From Phragmites australis (Eukaryota > Streptophyta > Magnoliopsida > Poales > Poaceae), in contig NC_084924.1 of assembly GCF_958298935.1 (NCBI RefSeq), positions 33,887,819 to 33,951,818 on the forward strand: a stretch of 64,000 bases of DNA, given 5' to 3'. Below are positions 46,456 through 59,567 of this stretch, piece after piece (positions within the stretch are counted from its first letter, which is position 1; every line of letters starts with the position of its first letter). The position numbers and the translations under genes were made by a program. The notes beneath the pieces were generated by a model that was not told the origin of the DNA, did not search any database, and saw only the letters and a list, made by a program, of their open reading frames with translations.

Positions 46456-48219
46456 ATGGCGGCGGTCCAGGCTGTAGCGAAGGGGAGCGTGGTGTCGCCG
46501 TGCGGCAATCGGGCTGCGCCGGGGCTCCTCGGCCGGGGGAGGGGCGCCTTGGCGGCGCGGATCGCGCCGACGGCGGTGAGGATCGGCGGTTCCTGGAGGA
46601 ATACGCCGTTCCTCGGCGGGAGGCTGGCGTTCGGGCCCAGGAGATCGAGGCCCGCGTCCCAGAGTCTCGTTGCGTCGCCGGTGCAGGTGAATATGGATTT
46701 GGAGTAGTAAATATGCGTTTCCTGCCATTTTTTTTTCTTTTGCTTTATCGGTAGTTTCTGCAGTATTTAAGTTTTTTTGCTGATTATTTTGATATTTTCC
46801 CTATCAAAGATAGTGTTTTTTAAATATCCTTTTGCTTAGGTTTAATTCCTTTTTAAGTTTGGAATCAAATTCGGATAGAATTTTCTAGTGCGTTTGACCA
46901 AGTTTTTTCAATTTTTCTTTGTTTCTGATTCCCCCCCTAAAAAGCTCGAATGATAAATATTCCTCCTTTTCGGAGTGCTAATATGATCTGCTTGTTTGTA
47001 TGCGCAGATGAACGTTGCGATTGGGAAAGCCATGAGGTGGTGGGGGAAGGGGCTGCAGCCTAATATGCGGGAGATCGAGTCCGCCCAAGATCTTGTCGAT
47101 TCCTTGATCAACGCCGGCGACCGGCTTGTCATCGTGGACTTCTTTTCCCCCGGCTGCGGCGGTTGCCGTGCTCTTCACCCCAAGGTATGAGCAAACAAAA
47201 ATTTCGAATTCGCCGTTCCATGTTACACTTCTTGTGATTTGAGTGTTGCTGAAAAGATTTTGGTGTTCTGATAAATTTATCTCCTTTTGCAGATCTGCCA
47301 GTTTGCGGAGCAGAACCCGGATGTACTGTTCTTGCAGGTGAACTATGAGGAGCACAAGTCTATGTGCTACAGCCTCCATGTCCATGTTCTCCCTTTCTTC
47401 AGGTTCTACAGGGGAGTTCAGGGACGACTCTGCAGCTTCAGCTGTACAAACGCAACTGTAAGATCCTGGTTCGATCTTATTCTCTTTCGCGCACTTGTTC
47501 ATGTTTCTTGTCGAATTGTCGCGAAACATCTAAAAGGATGGCCTGGTCCAACTGTTTTGGAAGATGCGGCACAATCCAATATCCTCTCCTTGACACTGTA
47601 GAATTATCATAACCTCTTGGAGCTAAATATATGGAGTGGGAAAAAATTGGGAATTTTGTGTAGAGCTTGTTTACATCTCGGCTTTAATTTTGTCACATGA
47701 TCACTTTGTTGTGATACTTCCATATTTTAACAAGCAAAGAAAGGCCAAGTTTACCCTAGCAATTCATGCAACTTTGCAACCTTCCTGATCTTGGATAGAA
47801 ATGTCTTTTTTCCTCAACCCAACTAGACATAGTGATAATTATGTGATCTATTATCGGGCTGTTGCACAGTTTCACTGGATTTTATATTGCAGTTTAGCAG
47901 TGGTTGCCACCATTTGATGAATACTTATGGGAGTGGTGACTTTTGTATGCAGATTAAGAAGTTCAAGGATGCGCTTGCAAAGCACAAACCAGATAGATGT
48001 AGCCTCGGCCCAACTAAGGGACTAGAGGAATCAGAGCTATTGGCCTTGGCTGCAAACAAGGACCTGCAGTTCACCTACACAAAGGAGCCAGAACTGGTTC
48101 CGAGCGGAGATGCTGCTGCGGCGGTCATTGCTCCTGAGCCTCCAAAGCTTCCTGTGCCCACAAAACCACTGGTCAAGCAGGGGTCTCAGGATATGTCCTT
48201 GGTCTCGTCAGGAAGATGA
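46456..48219 (+). CDS. Thioredoxin-like 2 / ACHT-type atypical chloroplast thioredoxin
   Basis: Thiol-disulfide oxidoreductase expected in the chloroplast. Four exons, all phase 0: 46456-46686, 47008-47184, 47293-47457, 47953-48219; 279 aa. Residues 1 to about 75 are Arg-, Ala- and Gly-rich with few acidic residues, like a plastid transit peptide. The thioredoxin fold follows: RLVIVDFFSPGCGGCRALHP with active site CGGC, then VNYEEHKSMCYSLHVHVLPF with the cis-Pro (VLP) and FFRFYRG. The Cys/His-rich signature and CGGC motif fit the ACHT group rather than classical WCGPC thioredoxins. The C-terminal 70 residues are family-specific and Pro/Ala-rich. The ATG context GGCCATGGCG is favourable. No defects were seen; it is probably functional. 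An in-frame ATG at 45880 lies within the promoter and is not used here. Confidence 0.9.
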
Positions 48220-50250
48220 GATGTGATGATCGGCAGGATCACATCCCTCCATTCTGTACAGTTTCATGGTTGTTCTTGATGTGCACAGGCTGTACCTTGT
48301 CATGGTTATGGAGTGCAGGCTTTAAGATTTTTTACCTGTGAAGCCTGCCCGCCTGTCCTCTGGTAGTTTAGCTGTATTAGCAGTAGCAGCGTGTTTGTGG
48401 AGCTTCTGCTTTCAGGAATTTGTATGGTAGATGATTGTATGAATTCATCTACATGCTACCTTGTTACATTTTAAACTTTATGGATAGTTGTGGATGAGTT
48501 GCCGCTCTTTCATGTCTCCATCTACTTCAGGATATTGTATTTTGAGAAGCTCAGTAATGGTCTTGTATGGTGTGGTAGGGACTCTGGTGCTTGAAAAAGG
48601 TTGCTGGGCAGCGTTATTGCTGTGATATTTGGTTCGCGTGAATGCTGAGTTTGTGGCTCGTTTCCCTCCTTGCCGTTGGGGTCAGGAAACAGATGAAGAA
48701 ATTGGGGGAGACGGGAGGTGGATGGCTCCTGTGCTTCGAAGCTAACTCTATGCAATTGTACATATTTAAATAGTAGAAGCTGGAAAGAGAGGGTTTGATA
48801 CTTTGTGAACAAGGAATGGACTTAGTGGTTTCTCTTCAAGCCACGTGAAGGTGGTCCTGGCTCCTGTTGAACAAGAGTGTCTTCATTCTTCTACCCACAC
48901 ATCATATGCTATGAAAAATTTATCAAAAAAAAAATCAATAAACTCAGTAATCCTGTTTATCGGTGGGACAGTAAATTTACTTATCGATTAAAAAAATTGG
49001 TAATTTTTGAATTTGGCGTCTTATGATTTCTGGATCCAACACGTGAGAAAAAAAATGTCGGTCCGCAGGTTGCTAGACCACCCCTTCAATTCTAATTCAT
49101 TTATGTGTTATTTTTTATATCAAATAATTTGGATGTAATCTATGTGATTTTTTAGATAAATTAAGTCTCTTTTTTTTTTAAATTTTATCCGAAATTTTTA
49201 TCTATCACCGATAGAATTCCGATAAATCCGATAATCCTGTTTATCACTGCTCTCCGATAAAAAAAATTTATCGATAATTTTTTCCTTATCACAGGCCTGC
49301 ATGCCGACTTCGGATAGTGGTGTGTGTGGAACTGGGAAGAACATGGCATCATCCAGCTCCAATCATTCAGCATTCAAGAGAATTCTTGTCCACACGGCGC
49401 ATTTTCCGGATTTTGATCATTCAGATCTGGAGGGGAAGAAAAGAGATCTTACATCAAGACAGCAGGCAGCAGGGTATGGCTGGAAGTTCGGAACGGTGAC
49501 TTCGTTTTCCTTTTCCCCAGGCTCTTGTCGGTTACAGCAGGTGTTGGGCTCCTTAGCTTCCCGCAAGGTGCAGTTCTGGAGGCTTCGGCTTGTCCCGTCG
49601 GAAATATCTGCAATTCTGCACGGCGAGGCCACTAGCCCACTACGTGGCGCGCTGCTTTGTACCAGTTGCGACGCACGACCGTATTCTGATCCACCCGAAT
49701 TGAACTGATGCCATCGTTATCCGTTGTTATCGTATTGATGCGAGGAAGGCGGTATTCGTATTCCCCATCGCAGGAATCAGAAAAGTTGATAAATTCTACT
49801 GACAAACAAAGAAACATCGATAAATGGACAAAGAGAAATATCTCGACTTTGTAGTTAATGCATGTAGTGTTTGTACTCTAGCTTTCGGTGTCGAGTTGCG
49901 AGTTTGGCGCTGGAAAAAACATTGGTGTTCATTTCACTTCTGTACGCCGGCGGGTGGAGCGGTGGTTCTTATTTTTCTGGCCTTTTTTCTATCTGAAGTA
50001 ATAAAGAGAATAAAGAGCTACGTCCTCCATTTATGAATAATTTATACTCTGACTAAAAGCGCATAACTAATCATGTTAATGCCTCCGATTCCACGTACGA
50101 GAGCATGTACGGTGGTTTAGATAATGGTTATCTATAAGACACGTTTATGTTATTTATAGATAATATTAAAACTAACTAGTACAATAAATTATCTAGAAGG
50201 CAATGATATAGACATCAATAATTGGTAGAGTCACAATTATACTCTTTAAT
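48220..50250. other. 3' flank of thioredoxin gene and small-transposon remnants
   Basis: 3' UTR probably to about 48480. At 48890-49290 an AT-rich segment with repeated TTTATC/GATAAA and AATCCTGTTTATC motifs resembles a hAT- or MITE-like remnant. 49300-49700 is open but unrecognised. 50095-50170 (AGCATGTACGGTGGTTTAGATAATG) resembles grass MITE ends. Confidence 0.4.
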
Positions 50251-53200
50251 GGTACAACACTAGTAATTACTGAAGCATTACTTTATCCCGAGTCAACTAG
50301 AACTTTGTCGTGCTCCAAAGATACCCATGCAAATGATTTCTATATAGAAACAACCGATAATAATGATGAAAAACGTCTTATTATGACTAAGAAGCACGAA
50401 GATAAAAAGATTTTTTGTTTAAAGCTTCCCTTCAATTAAAGAAAGCTAGTACTATACCTACATTAAACCAATGAATGGGTTTGTTGTGTTCAAAATAATA
50501 TTTGAAAATCAAGACTCATACATAATGTAGCATGATAGACTAGGACATCAAGGAATCAATATGATGTAGAGAATCACGAAGAGTTCAAATGGCCATAACA
50601 TAGAAACTAAAGAATTCCCTAGTCAAGAAGATTTTATGTACATAGCATGCACAAAAGGGATATTAATAACTAGACTCTCGCAGTTAAAAATTCAAGCATC
50701 ATTCCTAGAACACATTCAGAATGACATATTTGGACGGATTAACCCTGTCAGGTCATTTTTTTTACTTCACACTCTTAATAGATGCTTCCACTAAGTGGAG
50801 TCTTGTATATCTAAATCATGCATTTGCAAGTTTAATATCCCAAGTAATTCACTTGAACGCAAATTCCTAGATAACAAAATTAAATCCATCAAAATGTATA
50901 ATGTCAGGGAATTCACCTTGATGTATTTAATGGTTCTTACATGTCATTGAGCATTAAAATGGAGCACTCAGTCTCACACGTCCATACACAGAATGGTATA
51001 GCAGAATCACTAATCAAGTGGATCAAGTTAATAGCAAGACCATTACTACAAAACTGCTTTCTACCACCACTTGTCAGGGACACACAATGCTACATGCAGC
51101 AATACTCATACAATTAACACCATATGCTAATAATGAACCATCTCATGCAAATAGTGTGTATCAAAAACCTAACATTTCCCATCTGCGTAAATTCGCGTGT
51201 ATTATATACATCCCAATATGACCACTTCAGCATGCGATGGACGCTAAAAGAAACTTGGATTTTATGGTTTGATAGTTCATTAATAATAAAGTACTTAGGG
51301 CCATTAACAGGGGATTTGCATATGACTCGTTTTGCTGATTGTATCTTCAATGAAGATCATTTCCTAGCATTAGGGGGAGGAAAATACCTATCTAGGGAGG
51401 AATACCGAGAAATAACTTGGGAAGCCATAAGGATCCAAACAATGGATCCATGGACTAAGGAGACATAATTAGAAGTTAAAAATAAAATCAATTTGCAAAG
51501 AATTGCCAAAAACCTTCACCAACTCAAAGGTTATTATGAAATTTACATATACCTACAGTAAATGCACTAGAAAGAATAGAAATTCTGCATAAAGTGGATG
51601 AGTTAAAGGGGTCCTAACTTGCATCTTCCTCATCAAATTCTAGGAAGAGGGGGAGAGAACCGGTTGCAAAGGTTCTGAAAGAAACAAAGGTACTAGCTCA
51701 AGTGAAAACTTCTGGGAGATGTACTAAGAAGATAAAACTTGTGCAAAATACCAATGAGAAGATTGAGACAATTTCTAATAACCTCGTAGAAGGTGAAGGA
51801 AACTCTACTAGGGCACCTCTTGATGTAGACTCAAGCGAAGTACTTCTACCAGTAAAAGAATAACCCAGTGAGAATGTGTACACAATTGATACTCACATAG
51901 GAAAACCGAAAATTCCTGATCTAAACATACTAATTAATGACATTGACCTGAAATATGAAAGAATTATTAAGAATTCAACAAACTATGTTGAAACATGAGA
52001 GACATATGAAAGAAAAGCTAATAATGTCAACATTTACTTTGCTGCTAAGACTGCTAAACTAATATATCTATACCTGTAGACGAAATATTTAGTAGAATGC
52101 AAGAAGCATTCTGATTTGGCTTAAATGGAAAGAAGCATTCTGATTTGGCTTAAATGGAAAGAAGCAATCAATGCAAAGTTGAACTCACTTAAGAAAAGAC
52201 AAGTGTTTGGTCTATAGGCCTTACCCCTCAAGGTGTCTACATTGTAAGACATAAATGGGTTTTTGTTCGGAAGAGAGACGAAAATAACAAGGTGGCTATC
52301 CATGATTTGTAAACGACTGCTAAAATTTTTAAAGGTAAAATAGGGATACCGGTTAACCATGGAAGAGTATCACAAAAGTGGCATAGATTTATACAGATTC
52401 GGGTCTCCCGAAGGATAACAACCTTATGTCATGTCTTGCCTTAATTCAAACAGAAGTTACAAACAAAATGGTGGTGTGTGTATCTAGTCCTAAGGATCTA
52501 GGCAGATTGCTTCGTGTTTTGGTTCTAAGCTCTAGTCGGATGATAATAGTTTCTGCTGTAAATCTTCGATGGGTATATGGTTTCTACCTAACTAGGCTTG
52601 ATCTAGGGTTTCACGACTTCGTATATCATGAAGACACGAGTTGCTTTGTTGTTGAAAGGCTTGTAAACTTCAATTGGCGTGTCTTGGACATACCCCTCCC
52701 CTCCTTTCATAGTTAGGGTATGGTGGGTGTAAGCTACGCGGACTCCTTCGAGCGTATCACCCCAAATCATAGATCCTCCGAATATCAAGGAGAAACCTAC
52801 CAAATATGAGGGGTATTTCCTTGTTGGGTACAATTGCTTACCCGAAATTTATCTGCATGCCTTAGATACTCCATGGCAGTTAAAAACCATTTCGGAATGA
52901 GTAAAAGACATGTGTGACATTTGTTTCCCTAATAAATAGACCATATTTATAGAATATATAATAAATAATTATATATCCTCGTTGGTGGTAAGATACAAAA
53001 CAAGGCTAGTAAGACAAGGATTCACATAGAGACCTGATATCGATTTCAAGTAAATCTACTCTTCTGTAATGGATGGAATAACATTCCAATACTTAATAGC
53101 ATTGACAGTGAATATGAACATGTAAATGAAAGTAATGGATATCATGATCGCTTACTTATATGGGTCATTAGATACTAAAATCTACATGAAGGTTCATGAA

Positions 53201-53718
53201 GGAATCAAAGTCTCTAAAGAAGAAGAACGCAATATGTATGGTGTGAAATTTCAAAAATCACTCCATGGTTTGGAGCAATCTAGTAGAATGTGATATAATC
53301 GGCCTAGCAATTTCATCCTAGAGAAGGGTTCTTGAAGAATGAAGATTGTCCTTGTGTGGTCATTAGAAAGTTTGATAATGTAATTCTGCATAATCTTTGC
53401 CTATGTTGATGATCTAAATATATTTGGAACAGCACAAGGCATTAAAGAAGCTAGCTTTGACCTAAAGACTGAATTTAAAATGAAGGATTTAGGCAAGACT
53501 ATTGATAGCTTAGGCTTGCAGCTAGAGCGTACTACTGAAGGGGTTTTAGTACACTAGTCAAACTATACCAAGAAGGCATTAGAAAAGTTTAACATGAAGG
53601 ACATTAACCCACTAAAACCCCCCATGATTATGAGGTCACTAGATGTAGAGAAAGACTCTTTTAGACCAAAACATGAAGGTGAGAAAGTATTAGGACCTGG
53701 ATATCCTAACTTACGCGT
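50250..53718 (+). mobile_element. Decayed Ty1/copia element, 3' end lost
   Basis: Plus-strand pol remains with copia order. Integrase: DKIKSI-like block near 50870, HVHTQNGIAESLIKWIKLIA at 50980-51040 and PLLQNCFLPPL, then ISHLRKFACIIYIPI (51170). A linker with KTYLGPLTGDLHMTRFADCI-type sequence follows (51295-51345). Reverse transcriptase: NAKLNSLKKRQVFGL (52170-52215), KTRLVRQGF (52992), IAYLYGSLDTKIYMK (53145-53190), KFQKSLHGLEQS. RNase H approach at 53570-53700 (KFNMKDINPLKPP). It is cut off at 53718 by the gypsy LTR. An insertion lies at 52296-52983. Confidence 0.8.
50250..53718 (+). pseudogene. copia pol remnant
   Basis: Protein-level remnant within the decayed copia element. Stops occur every few dozen codons, and the frame shifts repeatedly between the integrase and reverse transcriptase domains. 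No gag, primer site or LTR was found to its left, so the 5' end is lost or unrecognisable. Confidence 0.78.
52296..52983. mobile_element. 688-bp insertion in the copia reverse transcriptase
   Basis: Splits the copia RT codons for NNKV|VRYK. The flanking pentamer GGTGG occurs at 52291-52295 and 52984-52988. The insert lacks TG...CA ends and coding sequence. Its interior (52390-52430) contains AGATTCGGGTCTCCCGAAGG-type sequence reminiscent of gypsy LTRs, so it may be a truncated LTR. Confidence 0.65.
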
Positions 53719-54279
53719 TGATGATGAGTAACTACCGTATCCGGACACCATAGGGTGTTCCTACATTCTCAGGGTATATCTCTATCCCTAGAAAAGGGAT
53801 CCCTAGACGTATGAAAATTGTCTGTAGATACCCAGAATATCTTGTAAATAGGAAAGCGTATCTTTAAGAATGATAAGAAAAGACTCCATGAGTCGTATGA
53901 CGACCCTCCTATATATACGAAACCAAGGGACCCTACAGACGACAAGCCATTAGAAGTCAACACAACTCCATTGACACCACTCAAGATTGCGAAAGCTCTG
54001 CACCACGAGCCCTCTGCAACTTAAATCTGTATTAGCTACTCTCCCTAACTGCATACAAGAGAGCCCTCTGACTAGATTTAGATCTATCTATGCTAGCCAA
54101 GCACCCCCCTTGTAAACAACCCCAAGGATTAATACAAGATCAATAGGACATAGGGTTATTATCCTAAGGAAGGTCTGAACCTATATAAGATCGTATGTGC
54201 ACTCTATGATTCATCTACTCGAAGCATCCTCTACTATTTCTATAAATCCGTAAGATTAGTGATTCACCAATCGTCGATA
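53719..54279 (+). repeat. gypsy 5' LTR
   Basis: Inferred between the abrupt end of copia pol and the primer-site-like sequence. It contains AACCTATATAAGATCG near 54180 and the typical 3' segment TATAAATCCGTAAGATTAGT. Boundaries are approximate because no partner LTR is in the window. Confidence 0.6.
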
Positions 54280-54337
54280 GTTGACGACGTCCATAGGGAT
54301 CATGACAAAATGTGTTCAAACTTCTGCACACAACATG

Positions 54338-55882
54338 TGTTGGGGAATGGGTAGACTATGCTAGCCTAAAACAAAAATTTTCTACCGCAATCACCCAGGA
54401 AACCATGCTAGTAAGAGATCATATATCATTACCACTCAACACGCAGTGCAACGGAAGAAGAGTTGGAGTAGGCTGATCCAACGTCGTGCGCGTCAAACTC
54501 CTCGAATAACTTCTCAATCAGATCCATGACCAGACCCGCACAGGTGGTCATGCTCGACCAACTCTGAGTAGGTGGTCGTGCTCCTCGACCAGCTCCTAAT
54601 TAGGTCTATCGTGGCCTCGACCAGTTCTGAGTGGTTGTGTCGTGCTATCCGACCAAATTCGAGTGGTTGCGTTGTGCTCCGCGACCAAACAAGTAGGTCT
54701 GTCGACCAGTGCATCACTGCCGGCGACCAGTCCCGAACACATCATGATCAACCAACTGAGAAGATCAGCACCACAATAGCAACGATGCCTCTACAGTATA
54801 CACACATACCGGGCAGAAACATCGAGCGCCGATGTGCTAGCACCTCGCGCGCGGCTAGGATTTCGGGAGATCGTGTGGAAAGCTACGGCTAGGGTTTTTG
54901 AGTGACTCAACCTCACCACGCCCCGTCCCATGCCTCTCCTTACATAGAGCTCGCTAATAAAACTCCTACGTTGGAAGCCCTTTAGGACTCTAACACCTCA
55001 TGGATCACAATCCAATCAAACTATATATGAATCCAATTCACATGTTTTATTTCAACCCATTAAGTGTGTGACCCGTTAGGTTCATATACAGACGGCTACG
55101 ACTCGGAAACCCTTTCCAAACAAAATCAATAGTGGTCCCTAGCAGGACATGTTGACTCCTGTGTATACACAAAAGATCATACCGACTGAACCTTAATATG
55201 CACATACATTGATCTCTTCGCCTAACAATACTAGTCAAGCTCAAGGCGAAATACGTGCCACCATTATGATAGCTCGACCATTCACTCGATCAAATAGTGG
55301 ATTCATCATGATTAACTCTTTAATCATATTGACATGGTCATGCACTTTCTCAATCCAACTACCTCGAGGGGCCCAGAGATGTCTCTCCTGTTATCAAGGA
55401 GGGGCAAATTCTATCTTGATCACTCACACCCCACGACATGTTTCATAGTATGTCACTACACATTCTGGAAATCAATGATGATCTCAGGTCTAAGAATCCT
55501 ACAGGTACACCATTTGAGATAACAACTGATGGCACATCATAATAACAATCCCAGTAGTATCTCGATGTGAGTCTATCCAATATTATGTTCTCTAACATAA
55601 ATATCCATATTATTGATCTGGTATCTATATACCTATGATCCATGAAACACGATCATCAATTAATGCATATGCTGGTCTTATGTATCATCACAACGATATA
55701 CGATCAGGGATCAATTAAGAATAACATCATGATATAAACAAAGAGTTTCATGAACAAGTCACATACTTGCCAATCAAAGTAAACTATAGTCATTCTTGGA
55801 ATAACGCATTATTCAGAAGTACATGAACATAGACGTGTGATACAATTATCTCTATGATTGCCTCTAGAGCATATCACCTTCA
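54338..55882 (-). mobile_element. Solo LTR of an Angela/BARE-like copia element
   Basis: 1545 bp with a perfect ACATG target duplication (54333-54337 and 55883-55887). The plus strand starts TGTTGGGGAA, and the other end resembles GCCTCTAGAGCATATCACCTTCA, as expected for the reverse complement of an Angela/BARE-type LTR; the lineage is from memory. It lies between the gypsy primer site and gag. It contains repeated GACCAG and GTGGTCGTGCT blocks at 54540-54730. Confidence 0.8.
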
Positions 55883-55884
55883 AC

Positions 55885-58800
55885 ATGCCGTTGGCTTCAC
55901 CCAAATATGCACCAAGGACCAGCTTCTCGGATGAGGGGTTCTACGGCAACTTCACCTCCTCGCCCAATGTCGAGCCGGTGACCGATCGGGTGGACCTTGA
56001 CGAAGACCTAACCGGCGATGACTCAAGTGACGAGGTAAATAGCTTTATGGACCAATGCACCAAGGACTACGACATCAAGATTGAACCACTCGGTTGCCAA
56101 GATGGCGAGAGCGACATTCACCGCAGGTCGGGATCCTCCCCTATAACTTTCAACAATATGGATTGTTGAGATACCTATCCAAAGAACTCCGATGACAAAT
56201 CCATAAAGGATATAGACTTCTCCTCCAGTGGAGGTTACCCCCGAGAAGTCTTCGTCATTGGAGACAGGGATGTTGTAGGATCTAGGATACTAACTAGAGG
56301 GGAGTGAATAGACGGTTTTTAAAACTAATTGCTAAGTGATCAACGAAACTTGCGGAAACAAACTAAGGATCACTAGAGCAATATGAAAACAACTAAGAGC
56401 TATGTCAAGGTTTGCAATTCTAGGGTGACATGCAACTATTTATATTCTAGGAAGATAAATTGTGTAAAGTAAATTGCTAAAAGGATGACACACAAAATTT
56501 ATCCCATGGTATCGATGATTTGCCGATCACCCCTAATCCACGTTGAGGTGAGTTCAAGCTTCTAACCGCTTCTCTATCAAGTATCCAATTCTTACATGAG
56601 AAAGGGCTCACACTAAGCAACTTGATCTTAAGTTGGAATAGAACAAAACTACTCGATACCTCAATTCCACTAGAGTAGCACTTAGCCTCTCCGGCAAGGC
56701 ATGCTTAAAGACTCTTACAATCACCACCATGACTCATTAACAATCTTCTTTGAAGGGATCAATAATGCAACAACCTCCAAACCGTCTAAGAGGCGGCAAC
56801 CTCTAAGAGTAACAAGTCGATGACGCTTGCTTGAAGGATCATTAGTGCCCCAATGCTCAAACTCTTCAAAGTTATACATTAGATGCTCTCACACTCTTAA
56901 AACTGCAACCACTAAGCCAAGAGAGGGAGAGGAGGAAGGCAAGAGATCCAATGAATTGTAATGAAGTGCTAGGACCCTTCGTTGAACCAGCCAAGCTCTT
57001 ATTTAGAGCCCACACTCAAATATATGGTTGTTGCTGTTGATTTGACACCTCTGCACATTGGGCGGTTAGACCGCAGCTCAAACAATGGTCGAACCGCCGT
57101 AAATACAACGGCTATAAAAGGTGTGATAATGACTCTAACACACATCTGGCGGTAAGACAGCGACCCCTTACGGTCAGACCGCGAGCAGGGAACAGAGTGC
57201 TAAAACTCTCTGTTCACAGGGCAGTCAGATGGGCCATGCTAGTGGTTAGACCGCCAACCAGGCCAGAGGGTCCGAACCCCTTTGTTCATTTGGCGGTCAG
57301 ACCGGCACACTCTTCGATCAGATCAGGACTGAGTTCTACTAGGTATCGATCAAGTTTATACAGCGATCAGACCAACCTCTCTGGTGGTCAGACCGCCACA
57401 GCTTATAAATATCCCAAAGACAGTCTTTCCTTGGTTTCTCTCAAACTAAATTTCTCACTCTATATGAAATGCAAGTGTGAGCAATTGTGGCACTATAGAT
57501 ATCTCAAGTAAACGCACATTAAGCCCTCTTAATAGTACGACACTTATCCTATCAATCTGGTCAATTTCTCTTCTCTAATCTCCTTTGACCGGCAAAAGAA
57601 AATGCTCTACAATTATACCTTTGCCTTGAGCTAGCTTTCATGTTTCCCACTCATGCATCTTCTAGCCCCACAATATCTTTGTGACTAACCTTTTCATAAC
57701 TCATTCAAACATTTAGTCCACAAAAGACATATTGTCATTACTTACCAAAACATGAATTAGGGGGGCCTACATGCTTCATATGTCGGTCAGGATGATCATG
57801 GTGACAATAATCCCTCAAACACATGGGTTGATGTCGCTCCGGTTGTGGGAGGTGACAGCCAGCCTCTACTGGCCACACCCCTCATATCCAAAACTCTAAC
57901 AGAGCGTGGGATCCAACATCTTCTAATCATCAGCAGGGGCTCAGCGCTATAGATCTGTAATGGCGTAGAGGCTCCTCCTTCTGCAGGATGCCCTCATGGA
58001 ACCCCTACTACAGATTTGACGACCCCTGTCGGTAAGGGCTGGATCAACTAGATGACCAGCATGACAAAAGAGGCTATCACCCAGGCCGAGAACTCTCGTC
58101 TAGCTATCACCGCGAATAGTTCTAACCAGGAGAAGTCTCACATTGACCATTCTCATGGTGAATCAGATTTAGAGAGACGCAATCCCTGGAACAGGACAAT
58201 CTGGGAAGATAATCGAGTGCCTAGCCAACCGTATGACCTCACCAATCATAGATCATCCCATCAATGATCTGTGTGAAGTTATCAAACAGCGAAGATGCTT
58301 GAAGACACTTGAGGAGAAATTAATTGTGCCTCAGTGATCTAATCGAAGGACGTCTCAATGCCACTCGAGTAGAAGCCGAGGCAGATCTCCGACCCTCATG
58401 GGTAGAACACCCGTGGCTACCTGGATCGAGCAAGATGCCATCAAAGGGTGCCAAGCCTTCTATTCAAATTTATGGAGGGTAACTGGCTTCTCGGTTCCGT
58501 CCTGGGTCAATCAAGAAGTACAATGGGAATACGAATCTCATTGAGTTCCTCCAGATCTACACTAAGACCATCCATGCGGCTAGTGGGGATGAGAAAGTAA
58601 TGACAAATTACCTCCCCACAGCCCTTGAAGGGGTAGCCAGGACTTGGCTGACCAACCTACCGTAAGGGACAATATACTCATGGGACCAGCTCTGCGATCT
58701 ACTCTGAGCCAAATTCTAGGGTATGTCCATTCACCTTGGCACGAAAAATGATCTTTTACATTATGGGTAGATGGAGAAAGAAACCTTGTGTGAGTTCATG

Positions 58801-59330
58801 CGCTATTTCAGCAACACCCGAAACACCATCCCAAAGATAAATGACTATGACGTCATCCAAGCGTTCACTCGAGGGGTTAGGAGCCGACGATGCGTCAAAT
58901 ACGTCACCAGAAAGAGGCTCAAGACTGTCAAGGAACTCACCATCGACCAAGTAGCCAAGGCCGAAGATTTGGTCATATTCATCAAGGAGAGGGACCAAGG
59001 CATCAAATGTCATTAGCCTAGGCTCGACAACGACGTGGTCATGAGAAAACGCAAGAAGAACTCCAAGGGAGGTAAGGGTAAAAAAAGCAAAAATCATAGT
59101 TTTTGCAAATCTACCCAACACCCGTCCCGACAAGTGTTCCGGCTCATCTCGATGCAAGAACCACACACTGGGCACTGGTGAATGTGATGGCAACTGTTGG
59201 TGCGACCTCCACCAAACTAACAATCATAGCCTCCTCCAGTGCCACCTCTAGCAGAAACTGGTCAAGGTCGAGATCGACAAGGCCAAGGGGAGAAGGCCCA
59301 GGTCGCAACCCAAAGTAGGGACCCTAGATC
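55885..59330 (+). pseudogene. gypsy gag, split by a solo LTR
   Basis: Structural protein of the gypsy element. Starts MPLASPKYAPRTSFSDEGFY at 55885 and is open, with an acidic region (DLDEDLTGDDSSDE), to the TGA at 56167-56169; decayed sequence continues to 56273. After the solo LTR (56274-57778) reading continues with GQDDHGDN. The retrotransposon-gag domain is at 58500-59015, including the block at 58771-59010 (FMRYFSNTRNTIPKINDYDV). A Lys/Arg-rich and Cys-containing tail follows. Several stops are present. Confidence 0.75.
56274..57778 (-). mobile_element. Solo LTR, SIRE/Maximus-like, 1.5 kb
   Basis: Plus-strand ends are TGTAGGATC and CATGCTTCA. The flanks GATGT (56269-56273) and TATGT (57779-57783) are an imperfect target duplication. 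It resembles the solo LTR at 3706-8576 at both ends (GGGGRGTGAATAG near the left, GGGGGCCTAGATGCA/GGGGGCCTACATGC near the right), so it is a distant relative. It carries GGCGGTCAGACCG-like palindromic repeats at 57060-57400. Confidence 0.75.
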
Positions 59331-59567
59331 CAGCAGTAGTGAGGATGACTCGGACACGATGTCCTATTAGCTGGAAGAAAGGACCATCGACCACATGTTC
59401 GGTGACTCCACATCCTACGATCCAAGCAGCAGTACAAGACGGTGACTTGAGAAATCTTAGTTACTATCCACAATGGTCACCAGGCCATCAAATGGTCAAA
59501 CATCAAGTTCTCCTTCGGCCAAGATGACTGCCCTAAGAACTTCGTATGGCCAGGACACTTCCCGATA

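Noticed and set aside
58756..59223. 155-aa minus-strand open frame
   Set aside because: Antisense to the conserved retrotransposon-gag domain of the gypsy element on the plus strand.
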